5,855 nucleotides of DNA from Acidobacteriota bacterium (GCA_013695405.1 JACDAO010000049.1:1-5855), one strand, 5' to 3'; counted from the stretch's first letter, positions 1-5,855 are shown. Notes: generated from the sequence alone by a model not told the origin. Numbers and translations are program-made.

Positions 1-469
1 GGGCTCCGGTGGCGCCACCCGCACTGGCACCCGCACTGCCACCCGGCGCGGCGCCCGGCGCAGCGCCCGAGGCGCCGCCCGCCGCACTCAAGCCGACGGC
101 GAGGATCAGACGCACCCCACCGCGGCCGGGCACCTGAAACGCCTGCGACCGCACGACTTCGCCGTCGACAGTGACCGACGCGACCAGCGATTGTCCACTG
201 CTCAGGCCGCTGAAGATGGCCCGTCCCTGTGCGTCGGTCGGCGCTGACGTCGGCGAGGCCGCGCCCTCGATCGTCACCGTGACGCCGACGAGGTTGTTGG
301 CCAGCGCTTGTCGCACGACGCGCACAGAGACTACGCCGTCCGGCAGTTCGCTGCTCGGAAGGGGCGTCCCGGACATCTGCCGCAGGTCAGGCATCTGGGC
401 CGTTCCGGGTCCGTGGACGGCGAGCGCCAGCACGAAGGCCAGGGCCAAAGCCCGCGCGGAACTTTTCAC
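1..469 (-). CDS. Secreted protein with carboxypeptidase-regulatory-like domain (3' end outside window)
   Basis: The reading frame starts at a GTG (469-467) that overlaps the TGA of the preceding gene by 4 bp (GTGA) and stays open to the window edge, giving 156 residues. The N-terminus (about residues 1-25) is a clear signal peptide: KSSAR, then a hydrophobic stretch ALALAFVLALAV, then GTAQ as a likely cleavage region. Residues about 45-125 look like a beta-sandwich of the carboxypeptidase-regulatory/Ig type, with the hallmark pattern DAQGRAIFSGLSSG followed by alternating hydrophobic strands (SLVASVTVDG, VRLILAVG). After this the chain becomes a Gly/Ala/Pro/Ser linker built from 4-residue units. 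What follows is not visible. The signal peptide puts it in the cell envelope. The overlap with the CcmI-like gene suggests coupled translation and a place in the cytochrome c maturation operon, but no direct function can be assigned. The fold call rests on pattern only. Confidence 0.7.
   Translation of the reverse strand, partial: MKSSARALALAFVLALAVHGPGTAQMPDLRQMSGTPLPSSELPDGVVSVRVVRQALANNLVGVTVTIEGAASPTSAPTDAQGRAIFSGLSSGQSLVASVTVDGEVVRSQAFQVPGRGGVRLILAVGLSAAGGASGAAPGAAPGGSAGASAGGATGA
16..75 (-). repeat. 12-bp quasi-tandem repeat encoding a G/A/P/S linker
   Basis: Five successive 12-base units can be laid out on the + strand from base 16: two near-identical (cacccgcactgg and cacccgcactgc), then three diverged ones (cacccggcgcgg, cgcccggcgcag, cgcccgaggcgc). 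Because 12 is a multiple of 3, the array is in frame with the secreted-protein gene and encodes four-residue units such as APGA, APGG, SAGA and SAGG. It probably forms a flexible linker after the beta-sandwich domain and could vary in copy number between strains. Confidence 0.6.
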
Positions 470-1143
470 AGTGCGCCGCCGCAGGCTTTGCAGAAACGAG
501 CGTCGCGGTCGTTGAAGGTGTCGCACGCCGCACACATCCGGGCCGACGAGGCGGTGCGCGAGCTGCGGGGCAGCGCCGCCAGATCCCGGGCGATACGGTC
601 GCGCAAGCCAGCCTCGCCAACGTCAATCCGTTGCATCAGGCCGACCGCCCGATGCCGCAGCCGACCGGCCATCTCGTCGAAGTCCGCCTCGGCGACCTTG
701 CCCATCGCCTTGTCGAACTCGAGCTCCTTGATGCTGCGCAGCACCAGGCGCTTCTCGCGCTCGAGCGCCTCGAGGTGGCGGGCCGACCGGCGGGTGTCGC
801 CCAGGATGCGTTCGGGCGACACCAGCGGCAGCAGTGTCCGGTGCATCGCCATCGCCGCGAACCCGGCGGCGACGATCGCCAGGCTGAGCAGCACGAGGTG
901 TTCGGGACGCGTGAAGCGCGGTTCACGCCAGACCGCGGCGGTCGCGCCAATCAGGGCGAGCACGAGGAAAAACTGCCAGGCCTTCGCGCCGCTCGGGCCC
1001 TGGACGCTGCCGGAGGCGGCACCGGCGCGGACGGCAACGGCCGTGCTTTCGACGTAGCCGGCATCGGCGCGGACGGCGGCGGCCGTCCTTTCGACGTAGC
1101 CGCCGGACTTGTCCGGCGACGGCAGCGACTCAGTCGAGGTCAC
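466..1143 (-). CDS. CcmI-like membrane protein with C-terminal zinc ribbon
   Basis: A 225-residue protein read from GTG 1143, preferred because GAGGAA lies about 5 bases upstream and the overlap with the ccmF-ccmH fusion is then only 14 bp. An ATG at 1176 is in frame, but its purine run GCGAGG touches the codon. Layout: a repeat-derived N-terminus (residues 15-42), two membrane helices (about 55-72 and 82-103), a charged helical or coiled-coil region (about 115-190), and a zinc ribbon with Cys204, Cys207, Cys218 and Cys221 (CAAC-x10-CKAC). The segment ALEREKRLVLRSIKELEFDKAMGKVAEADF (given in parts: LEREK, SIKELEFD, GKVAEADF) resembles the helical start of CcmI/CycH, which delivers apocytochrome c to the lyase. 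Lying directly after CcmF-CcmH, it may do a CcmI-like scaffold job, with the zinc ribbon replacing the TPR domain of classical CcmI. Topology and zinc binding are inferred. It could also be an unrelated zinc-ribbon membrane protein. Confidence 0.75.
   Translation of the reverse strand: MTSTESLPSPDKSGGYVERTAAAVRADAGYVESTAVAVRAGAASGSVQGPSGAKAWQFFLVLALIGATAAVWREPRFTRPEHLVLLSLAIVAAGFAAMAMHRTLLPLVSPERILGDTRRSARHLEALEREKRLVLRSIKELEFDKAMGKVAEADFDEMAGRLRHRAVGLMQRIDVGEAGLRDRIARDLAALPRSSRTASSARMCAACDTFNDRDARFCKACGGAL
1018..1101 (-). repeat. Two in-frame 42-bp tandem units, each with an internal palindrome
   Basis: Bases 1018-1059 and 1060-1101 are direct repeats identical at 38 of 42 positions. They encode GYVESTAVAVRAGA and GYVERTAAAVRADA, residues 15-42 of the zinc-ribbon protein. 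The unit at 1060-1101 contains a perfect 7-bp inverted repeat (ggacggc 1071-1077, gccgtcc 1082-1088, 4-base loop). The other keeps a shortened 5-bp version (acggc 1031-1035, gccgt 1040-1044). The array lies in the soluble N-terminus before the first membrane helix, where extra residues would do little harm. It is not part of any domain I recognise. Confidence 0.8.
1101..1118. repeat. 8-bp inverted repeat flanking the 42-bp units
   Basis: Bases 1101-1108 (cgccggac) and 1111-1118 (gtccggcg) are perfectly complementary around a TT centre. The structure abuts the 42-bp repeat array and lies inside the zinc-ribbon gene, 12 bases past the end of the ccmF-ccmH frame (stop 1130-1132). There is no U-tract, so it is not a good intrinsic terminator. 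It may be an edge of the same repeat element or a weak mRNA hairpin early in the gene. Confidence 0.5.
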
Positions 1144-3619
1144 GCAGTTCCTCGTCCAGCCGGGCCTGCAGCGCATCCTCGCCGGGGCCGGTCGCGACGC
1201 GGGCGGCCTCGGGCTGCGGGCGCTTGCGCGACCAGCGGATCGCCGTCGCTCCGGCTAGTAACGCGCCGAAGATGCCAACCGCGTACGGCACCGCCCACGC
1301 CAGACGGTTGAAGCCGCGGTCGATCGGCATCGCCAGCGGTTCCTGGCTGCCGTGCTTGTCGATGAAGTACTGGTAGACCTGCTCGCGCGTCTTGCCCTGC
1401 GCCATCAGCGTGGCCAGTTCCTCGCGCATGCCGGCGGCGAGGCTGCAGGTGCACTCGGCGATGCGCTGACGACCGCAGGTGCCGCACATGCAGATGATCT
1501 CGCTCTGCAGCTCGCGTTCGAGCGTCGACAGCGGCACCACCACCGTGCGTGCGCCCTCGACATGCTGCGCGTGCACACGGACGGGCCAGGCGGCGCCTCC
1601 CAGCACCAATCCCAACAGCAAGAGTGCGGTGCTCGACGGGCTGGTGGCCGACGGCACCGTGGCACTCGCGAGCACCAGGGCCCGTTCGGGTAACAGGGCG
1701 AGCAGCGTGCCGAAGGCAAGGATTGCAAAGCCGGCCCAGATCCAATTGACCAGCGGGTTGACCACCACGTGGAAGGTCGCCGACTGCTGCTGCATGTCGA
1801 AGCCGGCCATCACGACGTACAGGTCCTCGGCAAACGAGTGCCGGATCGCTACCTCGGTGGTCGGCTCGTCTTCCCGCTTGTTGTAGAACCACTTGGCGGG
1901 CGCCATCTGACCCAGTTCGTTGCCGTCGTCGAACACGGTCATGCGGGCGGTGATCATCTGCTTCTGGGCGTCCTGGGTCAGCCGGATCGCGTCGTGGCGC
2001 ACCAGAAAGCGTCCGACCTGCACCGACTGCCCCGGCTTGAGCAGCACCTGGTCTTCACGCTTGAAGCCATCACCCGCGAACCCGAGGGCCATCACCACGA
2101 TGCCGAGGTGCACGATGTAGCCGCCGTAGCGACGCTGATTGCGTGCGACCAGGCCAATCGCCGATGTCAGCAGGTCGGAGCCCGAGTACTGCTGCCGCAC
2201 CCGCGCGCCGCGCACGAACTCCTGCAGCAGCGTGCCGACCACGAAGGCCGACAGCGCGAAACAGATCCCGGACGACCAGACGCGCACGCCGAGCGCCACC
2301 AGGCCGCCACCGACCACCACCGCCGAGAGCGTTGGCCACAGGAACTGCGTGCGCAGGTTGTCAATCGTCGACTTGCGCCAGGCCAGCAGCGGACCGACGC
2401 CGGTCAGCGCCAGCAGGGCCAGGCCGATCGGCAGCATCCACTTGTTGAAGAACGGCGGGCCGACGGTCAGCCGCTCACCAGTGACGGTCTCGCTGAGGGT
2501 CGGGAACATCGTGGCAAAGAGCACGAAAATCGCCGAGAACAACAGAATCCAGTTGTTGGCGAGGAAGGCAGCCTCGCGCGACACCCACGAGTCCAGTTCG
2601 TGCCGCGAGCGCAGCAGCGGCAAGCGGTAGAACAGCAGCCCGAAGCTCACCACCAGGAGCACGGCCATGAACGCCGCGAACATCATCCCGAGCGCCTTGT
2701 CCTCGCCAAACGCGTGCACCGACTGGACCACGCCCGATCGGGTCATGAAAGTGCCGAAGATGGTGAGGAAGAACGTCGTGATGACCAGCGTCATGTTCCA
2801 GACCCGCAGCATGCCGCGGCGTTCCTGGACCATCACCGAGTGCAGGAAGGCGGTGGCGGTGAACCACGGCAGCAGCGCCGCGTTCTCGACCGGGTCCCAG
2901 CCCCAGTAGCCGCCCCAGCCCAGCTCTTCGTACGCCCAGATCATGCCGAGGGTCAGGCCGAGCGACAGGAACAGCCAGCTGACCATCGTCCAGCGACGTA
3001 CGGCACGGAGCCAGGAGTCGTCGAGGTGACCGGTGGCGAGCGCGGCGATCCCGAACGCGAACGGAATGGTCATGCCCACGAAGCCGATGTACAGCGACGG
3101 CGGGTGGATGACCATGTAGAAGTTCTGCAGCAGCGGGTTGAGGCCCTGGCCGTCCGCCGGCACCTCGGCCAGGTAGGTCTCGAACGGGTTGTTGTGTACC
3201 ACCATCAGGAACAGGAAGAACATCTCGACGACGGCGATGGTGGCGACGACGTAGGGAATCAGCTCGCGATGCGACTCGCGGGCGTTGCGCACGGCGATCG
3301 CTCCGAACGCCGAGAGCAGCATCACCCAGAACATGATCGAGCCGTCCAGCCCACCCCAGTACGCGGTGATCTTGAAGATCAGCGGTTGCGCGGCGTCCGA
3401 GTAACGGTCGACGTACTTGATGGCGTAGCTGTCGGTGATGAAGGCGTAGATGAGCACCGCCGACGCGACGCTCATCAGCGCGGTGACCAGATAGAACGCG
3501 CCAATCCCGCTCTCGGTCAGTCGAGTCGAATGACGGCGCGCCCCGACCACCGAGGCAACGGCGGCGTAGCAGGCGACGACGAAGCTGGCGAGGAGCAGGA
3601 AGGTGCCGAGGGCTGGCAT
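1130..3619 (-). CDS. ccmF: CcmF-CcmH fusion: cytochrome c heme lyase with C-terminal thiol-redox domain
   Basis: An 829-residue polytopic membrane protein. Residues 1-650 are CcmF, which takes heme from CcmE and attaches it to apocytochrome c on the periplasmic side. Visible hallmarks: the WWD motif WGGYWGWDPVENA (235-247), and histidines at 172 (IHPPSLY), 260 (FLHSVM), 302 (SVHAFG) and 504 (YIVHLG), matching the heme-ligand histidines of the family. About 15 membrane helices end with one at about 624-645. Residues 663-685 then look like a leftover signal peptide (LLLLGLVLGG, ending VHAQ), followed by a CcmH/NrfF-like domain with cysteines 710, 712, 715, 723 and 725 (CMCGTC, CTC), the helical GKTREQVYQYFIDKHG segment, and an anchor helix (about 773-793). 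CcmF and CcmH are usually separate proteins, so this is a fusion with plausible topology. The start ATG has only a weak AGG about 7 bases upstream, overlapping the ccmE stop; the ccmE gap is 7 bp. Confidence 0.93.
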   Translation of the reverse strand: MPALGTFLLLASFVVACYAAVASVVGARRHSTRLTESGIGAFYLVTALMSVASAVLIYAFITDSYAIKYVDRYSDAAQPLIFKITAYWGGLDGSIMFWVMLLSAFGAIAVRNARESHRELIPYVVATIAVVEMFFLFLMVVHNNPFETYLAEVPADGQGLNPLLQNFYMVIHPPSLYIGFVGMTIPFAFGIAALATGHLDDSWLRAVRRWTMVSWLFLSLGLTLGMIWAYEELGWGGYWGWDPVENAALLPWFTATAFLHSVMVQERRGMLRVWNMTLVITTFFLTIFGTFMTRSGVVQSVHAFGEDKALGMMFAAFMAVLLVVSFGLLFYRLPLLRSRHELDSWVSREAAFLANNWILLFSAIFVLFATMFPTLSETVTGERLTVGPPFFNKWMLPIGLALLALTGVGPLLAWRKSTIDNLRTQFLWPTLSAVVVGGGLVALGVRVWSSGICFALSAFVVGTLLQEFVRGARVRQQYSGSDLLTSAIGLVARNQRRYGGYIVHLGIVVMALGFAGDGFKREDQVLLKPGQSVQVGRFLVRHDAIRLTQDAQKQMITARMTVFDDGNELGQMAPAKWFYNKREDEPTTEVAIRHSFAEDLYVVMAGFDMQQQSATFHVVVNPLVNWIWAGFAILAFGTLLALLPERALVLASATVPSATSPSSTALLLLGLVLGGAAWPVRVHAQHVEGARTVVVPLSTLERELQSEIICMCGTCGRQRIAECTCSLAAGMREELATLMAQGKTREQVYQYFIDKHGSQEPLAMPIDRGFNRLAWAVPYAVGIFGALLAGATAIRWSRKRPQPEAARVATGPGEDALQARLDEELRDLD

Positions 3620-3626
3620 GGCGGGC

Positions 3627-4070
3627 CTAATTGCGTGACGTGGTTTGGGTGACTGGCATCGGCCGCGCTCGCGGGGGCGTCGCGCCGGCCTCGTACTTGG
3701 ACGGGCACTTGGCCATCACGCCGTTGGGCTCGACCACGAACCCGGCCGGTCCGAGCGTGCCCTTGATCACCACCTCCGAGCCGTCCTTGAAGGTGTCGGG
3801 GACGATCCCGGTGTAGCTGGCGTTGACGATCTGCCCGTTGTAGTCGACCTGGAATCGGTAGTCCAGCGAGTCGGGTCGGCGCCGGATATCGGACGCGTGC
3901 CCGTGCAACTGCAGGCGCTTGCCGTACCAGGGAGCCGGCTGCCCCATCACTTCGTCGACGTGCTTGTAGTACTGGGTGTCCTCGCTGAGGCTCGAGTACA
4001 GCAGCGCGCTGAACGCCAGCCCGAGCACGAGGGTCGAGAGAACAATTTTCAGGCTTCGTGATCGGGTCAT
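3627..4070 (-). CDS. ccmE: Cytochrome c maturation heme chaperone CcmE, CxxxY variant
   Basis: CcmE holds heme covalently on the outer face of the membrane and hands it to CcmF. From ATG 4070 the protein has 147 residues: a short basic start (TRSRSLK), one signal-anchor helix (about 8-25), and an OB-fold domain (about 45-120) with family signatures PDTFKDGSEVVIKGTL (91-106) and the FVVEPNGVMAKCPSKYE segment. The heme-binding position is Cys122 with Tyr126 (CPSKY), where most bacterial CcmE proteins have HxxxY. This Cys variant is known from archaea and some Deltaproteobacteria. The tail is Pro/Arg-rich. ATG 4070 is chosen because it gives the usual short N-terminus. A GTG at 4100 would add ten residues; it has AGGGG only 1 base away, too close for a normal ribosome site. 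Neither start is well supported by a ribosome site. The gene lies between maf and the ccmF-ccmH fusion. Confidence 0.9.
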   Translation of the reverse strand: MTRSRSLKIVLSTLVLGLAFSALLYSSLSEDTQYYKHVDEVMGQPAPWYGKRLQLHGHASDIRRRPDSLDYRFQVDYNGQIVNASYTGIVPDTFKDGSEVVIKGTLGPAGFVVEPNGVMAKCPSKYEAGATPPRARPMPVTQTTSRN

Positions 4071-4108
4071 GGTTGATCGGGAGCGGGCGACGGACCTCAC
4101 ACCCCTGG

Positions 4109-4678
4109 TCAGAATATGCCGCCGCCGACGCCGAGTAAAGCCAGCAGCGCGGCAACGCGGGCCGTCGGCAGCCCGACCACGTTCGGGTAGGAACCGTCGA
4201 TCCGCGTCACGAATCGCGACGCCAGGCCCTGGATGGCATAGGCGCCGGCCTTGCCGACCGGTTCGCCGCTGGCCACGTACCAGTCGAGCTCCTGCTCGCG
4301 CAGCGGGGCAAACCAGACCCGGGTCCGCTCGACCGCGGTGCGCGTCTGGGCACCCCTGCGTATTGTGACGCCGGTCAGCACGTCGTGGGCGCGGCCCGAC
4401 AGCAGCCGCAGCATCCGGCGCGCGTCGGCGGCGTCGACCGGCTTGTTCAGGATCACGTCGTTGCAGACCACGGTGGTGTCGGCCGCAATCACCACGTCGT
4501 CTGGCCCGGCGTCAATCGCCCGGGCCTTGGCCAGTGACAATCGCGTCACCAGCTGGTCGGCGGTCTCTGTCAGCCCGGGCGTCTCGTCGAGGTCGGCGAT
4601 CCTGACCTCGAAGGCGTAGCCGGCGGCGCGCAGCAGGTCGGCGCGGCGTGGTGAAGCGGAGGCCAGGATCAAGCGCAC
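4109..4678 (-). CDS. maf: Maf/YhdE-family nucleoside triphosphate pyrophosphatase
   Basis: A 189-residue cytoplasmic enzyme of normal family length. Maf proteins hydrolyse canonical or modified nucleoside triphosphates to monophosphate and pyrophosphate, cleaning the nucleotide pool; some have been tied to septum formation. Visible motifs: the opening [10 protein letters not shown] (3-12), DETP (31-34), LAKAR with Lys51, the catalytic-site AADTTV with Asp67, LNKP (78-80), [13 protein letters not shown] (92-104), and [16 protein letters not shown] (142-157) followed by [10 protein letters not shown]. The Gln in AIQG favours the dTTP/UTP-type (YhdE) subgroup; this subgroup call is tentative. 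The start is GTG 4678, giving the expected first residues, with AGG about 8 bases upstream. It is the first gene of the minus-strand group; its stop lies 38 bp before the likely ccmE ATG, so transcription probably continues into the ccm genes. No functional link to heme is known to me. Confidence 0.93.
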   Translation of the reverse strand: MRLILASASPRRADLLRAAGYAFEVRIADLDETPGLTETADQLVTRLSLAKARAIDAGPDDVVIAADTTVVCNDVILNKPVDAADARRMLRLLSGRAHDVLTGVTIRRGAQTRTAVERTRVWFAPLREQELDWYVASGEPVGKAGAYAIQGLASRFVTRIDGSYPNVVGLPTARVAALLALLGVGGGIF

Positions 4679-4702
4679 CTCGACAGCCTACCGCGAGGCT
4701 GC

Positions 4703-4711
4703 TGCTATGCT
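4703..4711 (+). promoter_or_regulatory. Candidate extended -10 promoter for the DUF721-thiolase genes
   Basis: TGC followed by TATGCT (4706-4711) fits an extended -10 element (TGnTAtnnT). No -35 box is correctly spaced; TCGACA at 4680-4685 is a good hexamer match but leaves a 20-base spacer. With usual geometry the transcript would begin at 4718, the A of the DUF721 ATG, making a leaderless message. The whole divergent gap is 39 bp, so promoters in both directions must lie here or inside the flanking genes. Based on pattern alone. Confidence 0.3.
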
Positions 4712-4717
4712 GCCGTG

Positions 4718-4996
4718 ATGGTCCCCGCACAGCAGGTGGTGCCCGGTGCGGTGGCCCGGCTGATCGCGGGTTACCCGCACAGCGCCGGCAAGGTCGAGGC
4801 CGCCTGGCACCTTGCCGTGGGCGGCGGACTGGCCCGGATGTGCACCCGCCTGCGCGATGCGCGCGGTGTGATCTATGTCTCGGTGCGCGATGCCGGCGTC
4901 GCGACGGCGCTCGAGTCACATCGGCCGGTGATCGAGCGGCGGCTGCGCGAAGTGCTCGGCGACCACGGCCGCACCTTCACGGTGCTGGCGCCCTGA
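4718..4996 (+). CDS. Small DUF721 (DciA-like) protein
   Basis: A 92-residue basic, soluble protein. The order of features follows DUF721: an early helix ([10 protein letters not shown]), the conserved Trp-Gly part ([19 protein letters not shown], Trp30 and Gly35-37), a strand resembling the family's 'L.V.V' segment ([18 protein letters not shown]), a helix ([12 protein letters not shown]) and a last strand (TFTVLAP). DciA, a member of this family, helps load the replicative helicase onto DNA in bacteria lacking DnaC/DnaI. This protein is shorter than typical DciA, so the role is only suggested. ATG 4718 is chosen over the adjacent in-frame GTG 4715. There is no normally spaced ribosome site; GAGG at 4695-4698 is about 19 bases away. 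It is followed after 14 bp by the thiolase gene and probably shares its transcript. Confidence 0.65.
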   Translation: MVPAQQVVPGAVARLIAGYPHSAGKVEAAWHLAVGGGLARMCTRLRDARGVIYVSVRDAGVATALESHRPVIERRLREVLGDHGRTFTVLAP

Positions 4997-5000
4997 GGCG

Positions 5001-5004
5001 GGAG
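5001..5004 (+). promoter_or_regulatory. Ribosome binding site for the thiolase gene
   Basis: GGAG lies 6 bases before ATG 5011, within GGCGGGAG, in the 14-bp gap after the DUF721 stop. It is the clearest ribosome site in the window and fixes the thiolase start. Confidence 0.7.
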
Positions 5005-5010
5005 TTACCC

Positions 5011-5855
5011 ATGCGTTCCTCGGTGATCCTCTCTGCCGTTCGCCTGCCGAGCGGTCGTTTCCTCGGCGCGCTGAAGGACCTCTCGGCATCCGACCTCGGC
5101 GCGCTGGTCGTGCGAGAGGCGGTGGTGCGCGCCGGGCTTGGCCCCGACGACGTCCAGGAATGCATCATGGGCAATGTCCTGTCGGCCGGACAGGGACAAC
5201 ACCCAGCTCGTCAGGCCGCGCTCAAGGGGGGCCTGCCGGTGGGCGTGGCCGCGCTGACCATCAACAAGGTCTGCGGGTCGGGGCTCAAGGCGGTGATGCT
5301 GGCCGCGCAGGGCATTGCCGCCGCCGACGTCGACGTGGTCGTCGCCGGAGGCATGGAGTCGATGAGTCAGGCCCCGTACCTGCTGCCACGCGTGCGCGAA
5401 GGCTTGCGCATGGGCCACGGCCAGGTGGTCGACAGCATGATCCACGACGGCCTGTGGTGCGCGTGCGACGACTGGCACATGGGCGAGACCGGCGAGGCAG
5501 TGGCCGAGCGCTACGGCGTCTCGCGGGCGCAGCAGGACGCCTACGCGGTGGCCAGCCACGAGAAGGCCGCCCGCGCGACCCGCGACGGCGCGTTCGCAGC
5601 CGAGCTGTTGCCGGTGACGCTGCCCCAGAAGAAGGGCGACCCGGTGGTCGTCGATCGCGACGAGTCGATTCGCGACGACACTTCGATCGAAAGCCTGGCG
5701 CGACTGCGTCCTGCGTTCCGCAGCGATGGCACGGTGACGGCCGGCAATGCGCCTGGCGTCAACGACAGCGCGGCCGCATTGGTCATCGCCGGCGCCGACA
5801 TCGCGGCGGCGCGGGGCTTGCCGGTGCGCGCCCGCATCGTCGCGCAAGCCACCAG
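5011..5855 (+). CDS. Thiolase, probably acetyl-CoA C-acetyltransferase (3' end outside window)
   Basis: The frame is open from ATG 5011 to the right edge (281 full codons of about 390 expected). Thiolases of this type reversibly join two acetyl-CoA to acetoacetyl-CoA, or cleave 3-ketoacyl-CoA, in the cytoplasm. Visible signatures: the N-terminal [13 protein letters not shown] (9-21; usually RTP, here RLP), the nucleophile Cys88 in [26 protein letters not shown] (113-126), [27 protein letters not shown] in the loop region (His156, Met157 of the HMG motif), and [18 protein letters not shown] (241-258; usual form TAGNASGINDGAAA). The second catalytic Cys and the His near the C-terminus lie beyond the window. 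The motif set and HMG loop favour biosynthetic acetoacetyl-CoA thiolase over long-chain degradative types, but the exact substrate is not settled. Translation is likely linked to the DUF721 gene by close spacing. Confidence 0.92.
   Translation, partial: MRSSVILSAVRLPSGRFLGALKDLSASDLGALVVREAVVRAGLGPDDVQECIMGNVLSAGQGQHPARQAALKGGLPVGVAALTINKVCGSGLKAVMLAAQGIAAADVDVVVAGGMESMSQAPYLLPRVREGLRMGHGQVVDSMIHDGLWCACDDWHMGETGEAVAERYGVSRAQQDAYAVASHEKAARATRDGAFAAELLPVTLPQKKGDPVVVDRDESIRDDTSIESLARLRPAFRSDGTVTAGNAPGVNDSAAALVIAGADIAAARGLPVRARIVAQAT

Noticed and set aside
1101..1118. Intrinsic terminator after ccmF-ccmH
   Set aside because: The stem is strong but has no T-tract on either strand and lies inside the next gene.
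1144..1176. Upstream ATG start (1176) for the zinc-ribbon protein
   Set aside because: It would add 11 residues inside the ccmF-ccmH coding end and has its purine run touching the start codon; GTG 1143 has a better spaced GAGGAA.
308..1311. Overlapping + strand open frames (308-1057 and 631-1311)
   Set aside because: They are antisense to the signal peptide, zinc ribbon and CcmH domain coded on the minus strand; their translations are Arg/Ala-rich and featureless.
1769..3652. 627-residue open frame on the + strand opposite ccmF-ccmH
   Set aside because: The translation is a low-complexity run of H, Q, R, E, D and G with no domain, which is what the opposite strand of a GC-rich membrane-protein gene gives. 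The minus-strand frame carries all the CcmF motifs.
4071..4100. Upstream GTG start (4100) for ccmE
   Set aside because: It lengthens the N-terminus before the anchor helix beyond what is usual for CcmE, and AGGGG is only one base from the GTG. It is not excluded.
4685..4690. Minus-strand -10 box (TAGGCT) for maf
   Set aside because: Only three of six positions match the consensus and no -35 is seen at the right distance; too weak to list as a promoter.
5005..5847. 280-residue open frame on the minus strand opposite the thiolase
   Set aside because: It is rich in R, H, A and G without recognisable motifs and lies wholly over a frame with unmistakable thiolase signatures.

Overview
The window is GC-rich, tightly packed bacterial DNA with two divergent gene groups. 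No mobile element, RNA gene or CRISPR array is visible. The gene set suggests a Gram-negative bacterium with cytochrome c maturation System I. High GC, a CcmF joined to CcmH, a CcmI-like zinc-ribbon protein and a secreted protein with a carboxypeptidase-regulatory-like fold together suggest Acidobacteriota, perhaps Vicinamibacteria. That placement is an inference from memory of family patterns, not a search result.

Minus strand, read from about 4678 down to 1: maf (nucleotide pyrophosphatase), ccmE (heme chaperone), a ccmF-ccmH fusion (heme lyase plus thiol-redox domain), a CcmI-like two-helix membrane protein with a C-terminal zinc ribbon, and a secreted protein whose 3' end lies outside the window. 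Spacing is very short (7 bp between ccmE and ccmF) or overlapping (14 bp and 4 bp for the last two junctions), so these genes are probably cotranscribed. Together they cover the late half of System I: CcmE receives heme and passes it to CcmF, and the CcmH domain handles the apocytochrome cysteines. The early half (CcmA, B, C, D) is not here; maf sits where those genes often lie.

Plus strand, from 4718: a small DUF721/DciA-like protein, then after 14 bp a thiolase that runs off the right edge. Only 39 bp separate the two divergent start codons, and the best promoter candidate there (extended -10) would place transcription initiation on the A of the DUF721 start codon.

The most notable points are: (1) CcmE carries a Cys in place of the usual heme-binding His (CxxxY), a variant originally described in systems lacking CcmH, yet a CcmH domain is fused to CcmF next door; (2) that CcmH domain has a CxCxxC...CxC cysteine cluster rather than LRCxxC; (3) the CcmI-like gene holds two near-identical 42-bp units, each with an internal palindrome, exactly in frame, resembling an element inserted into a coding region.
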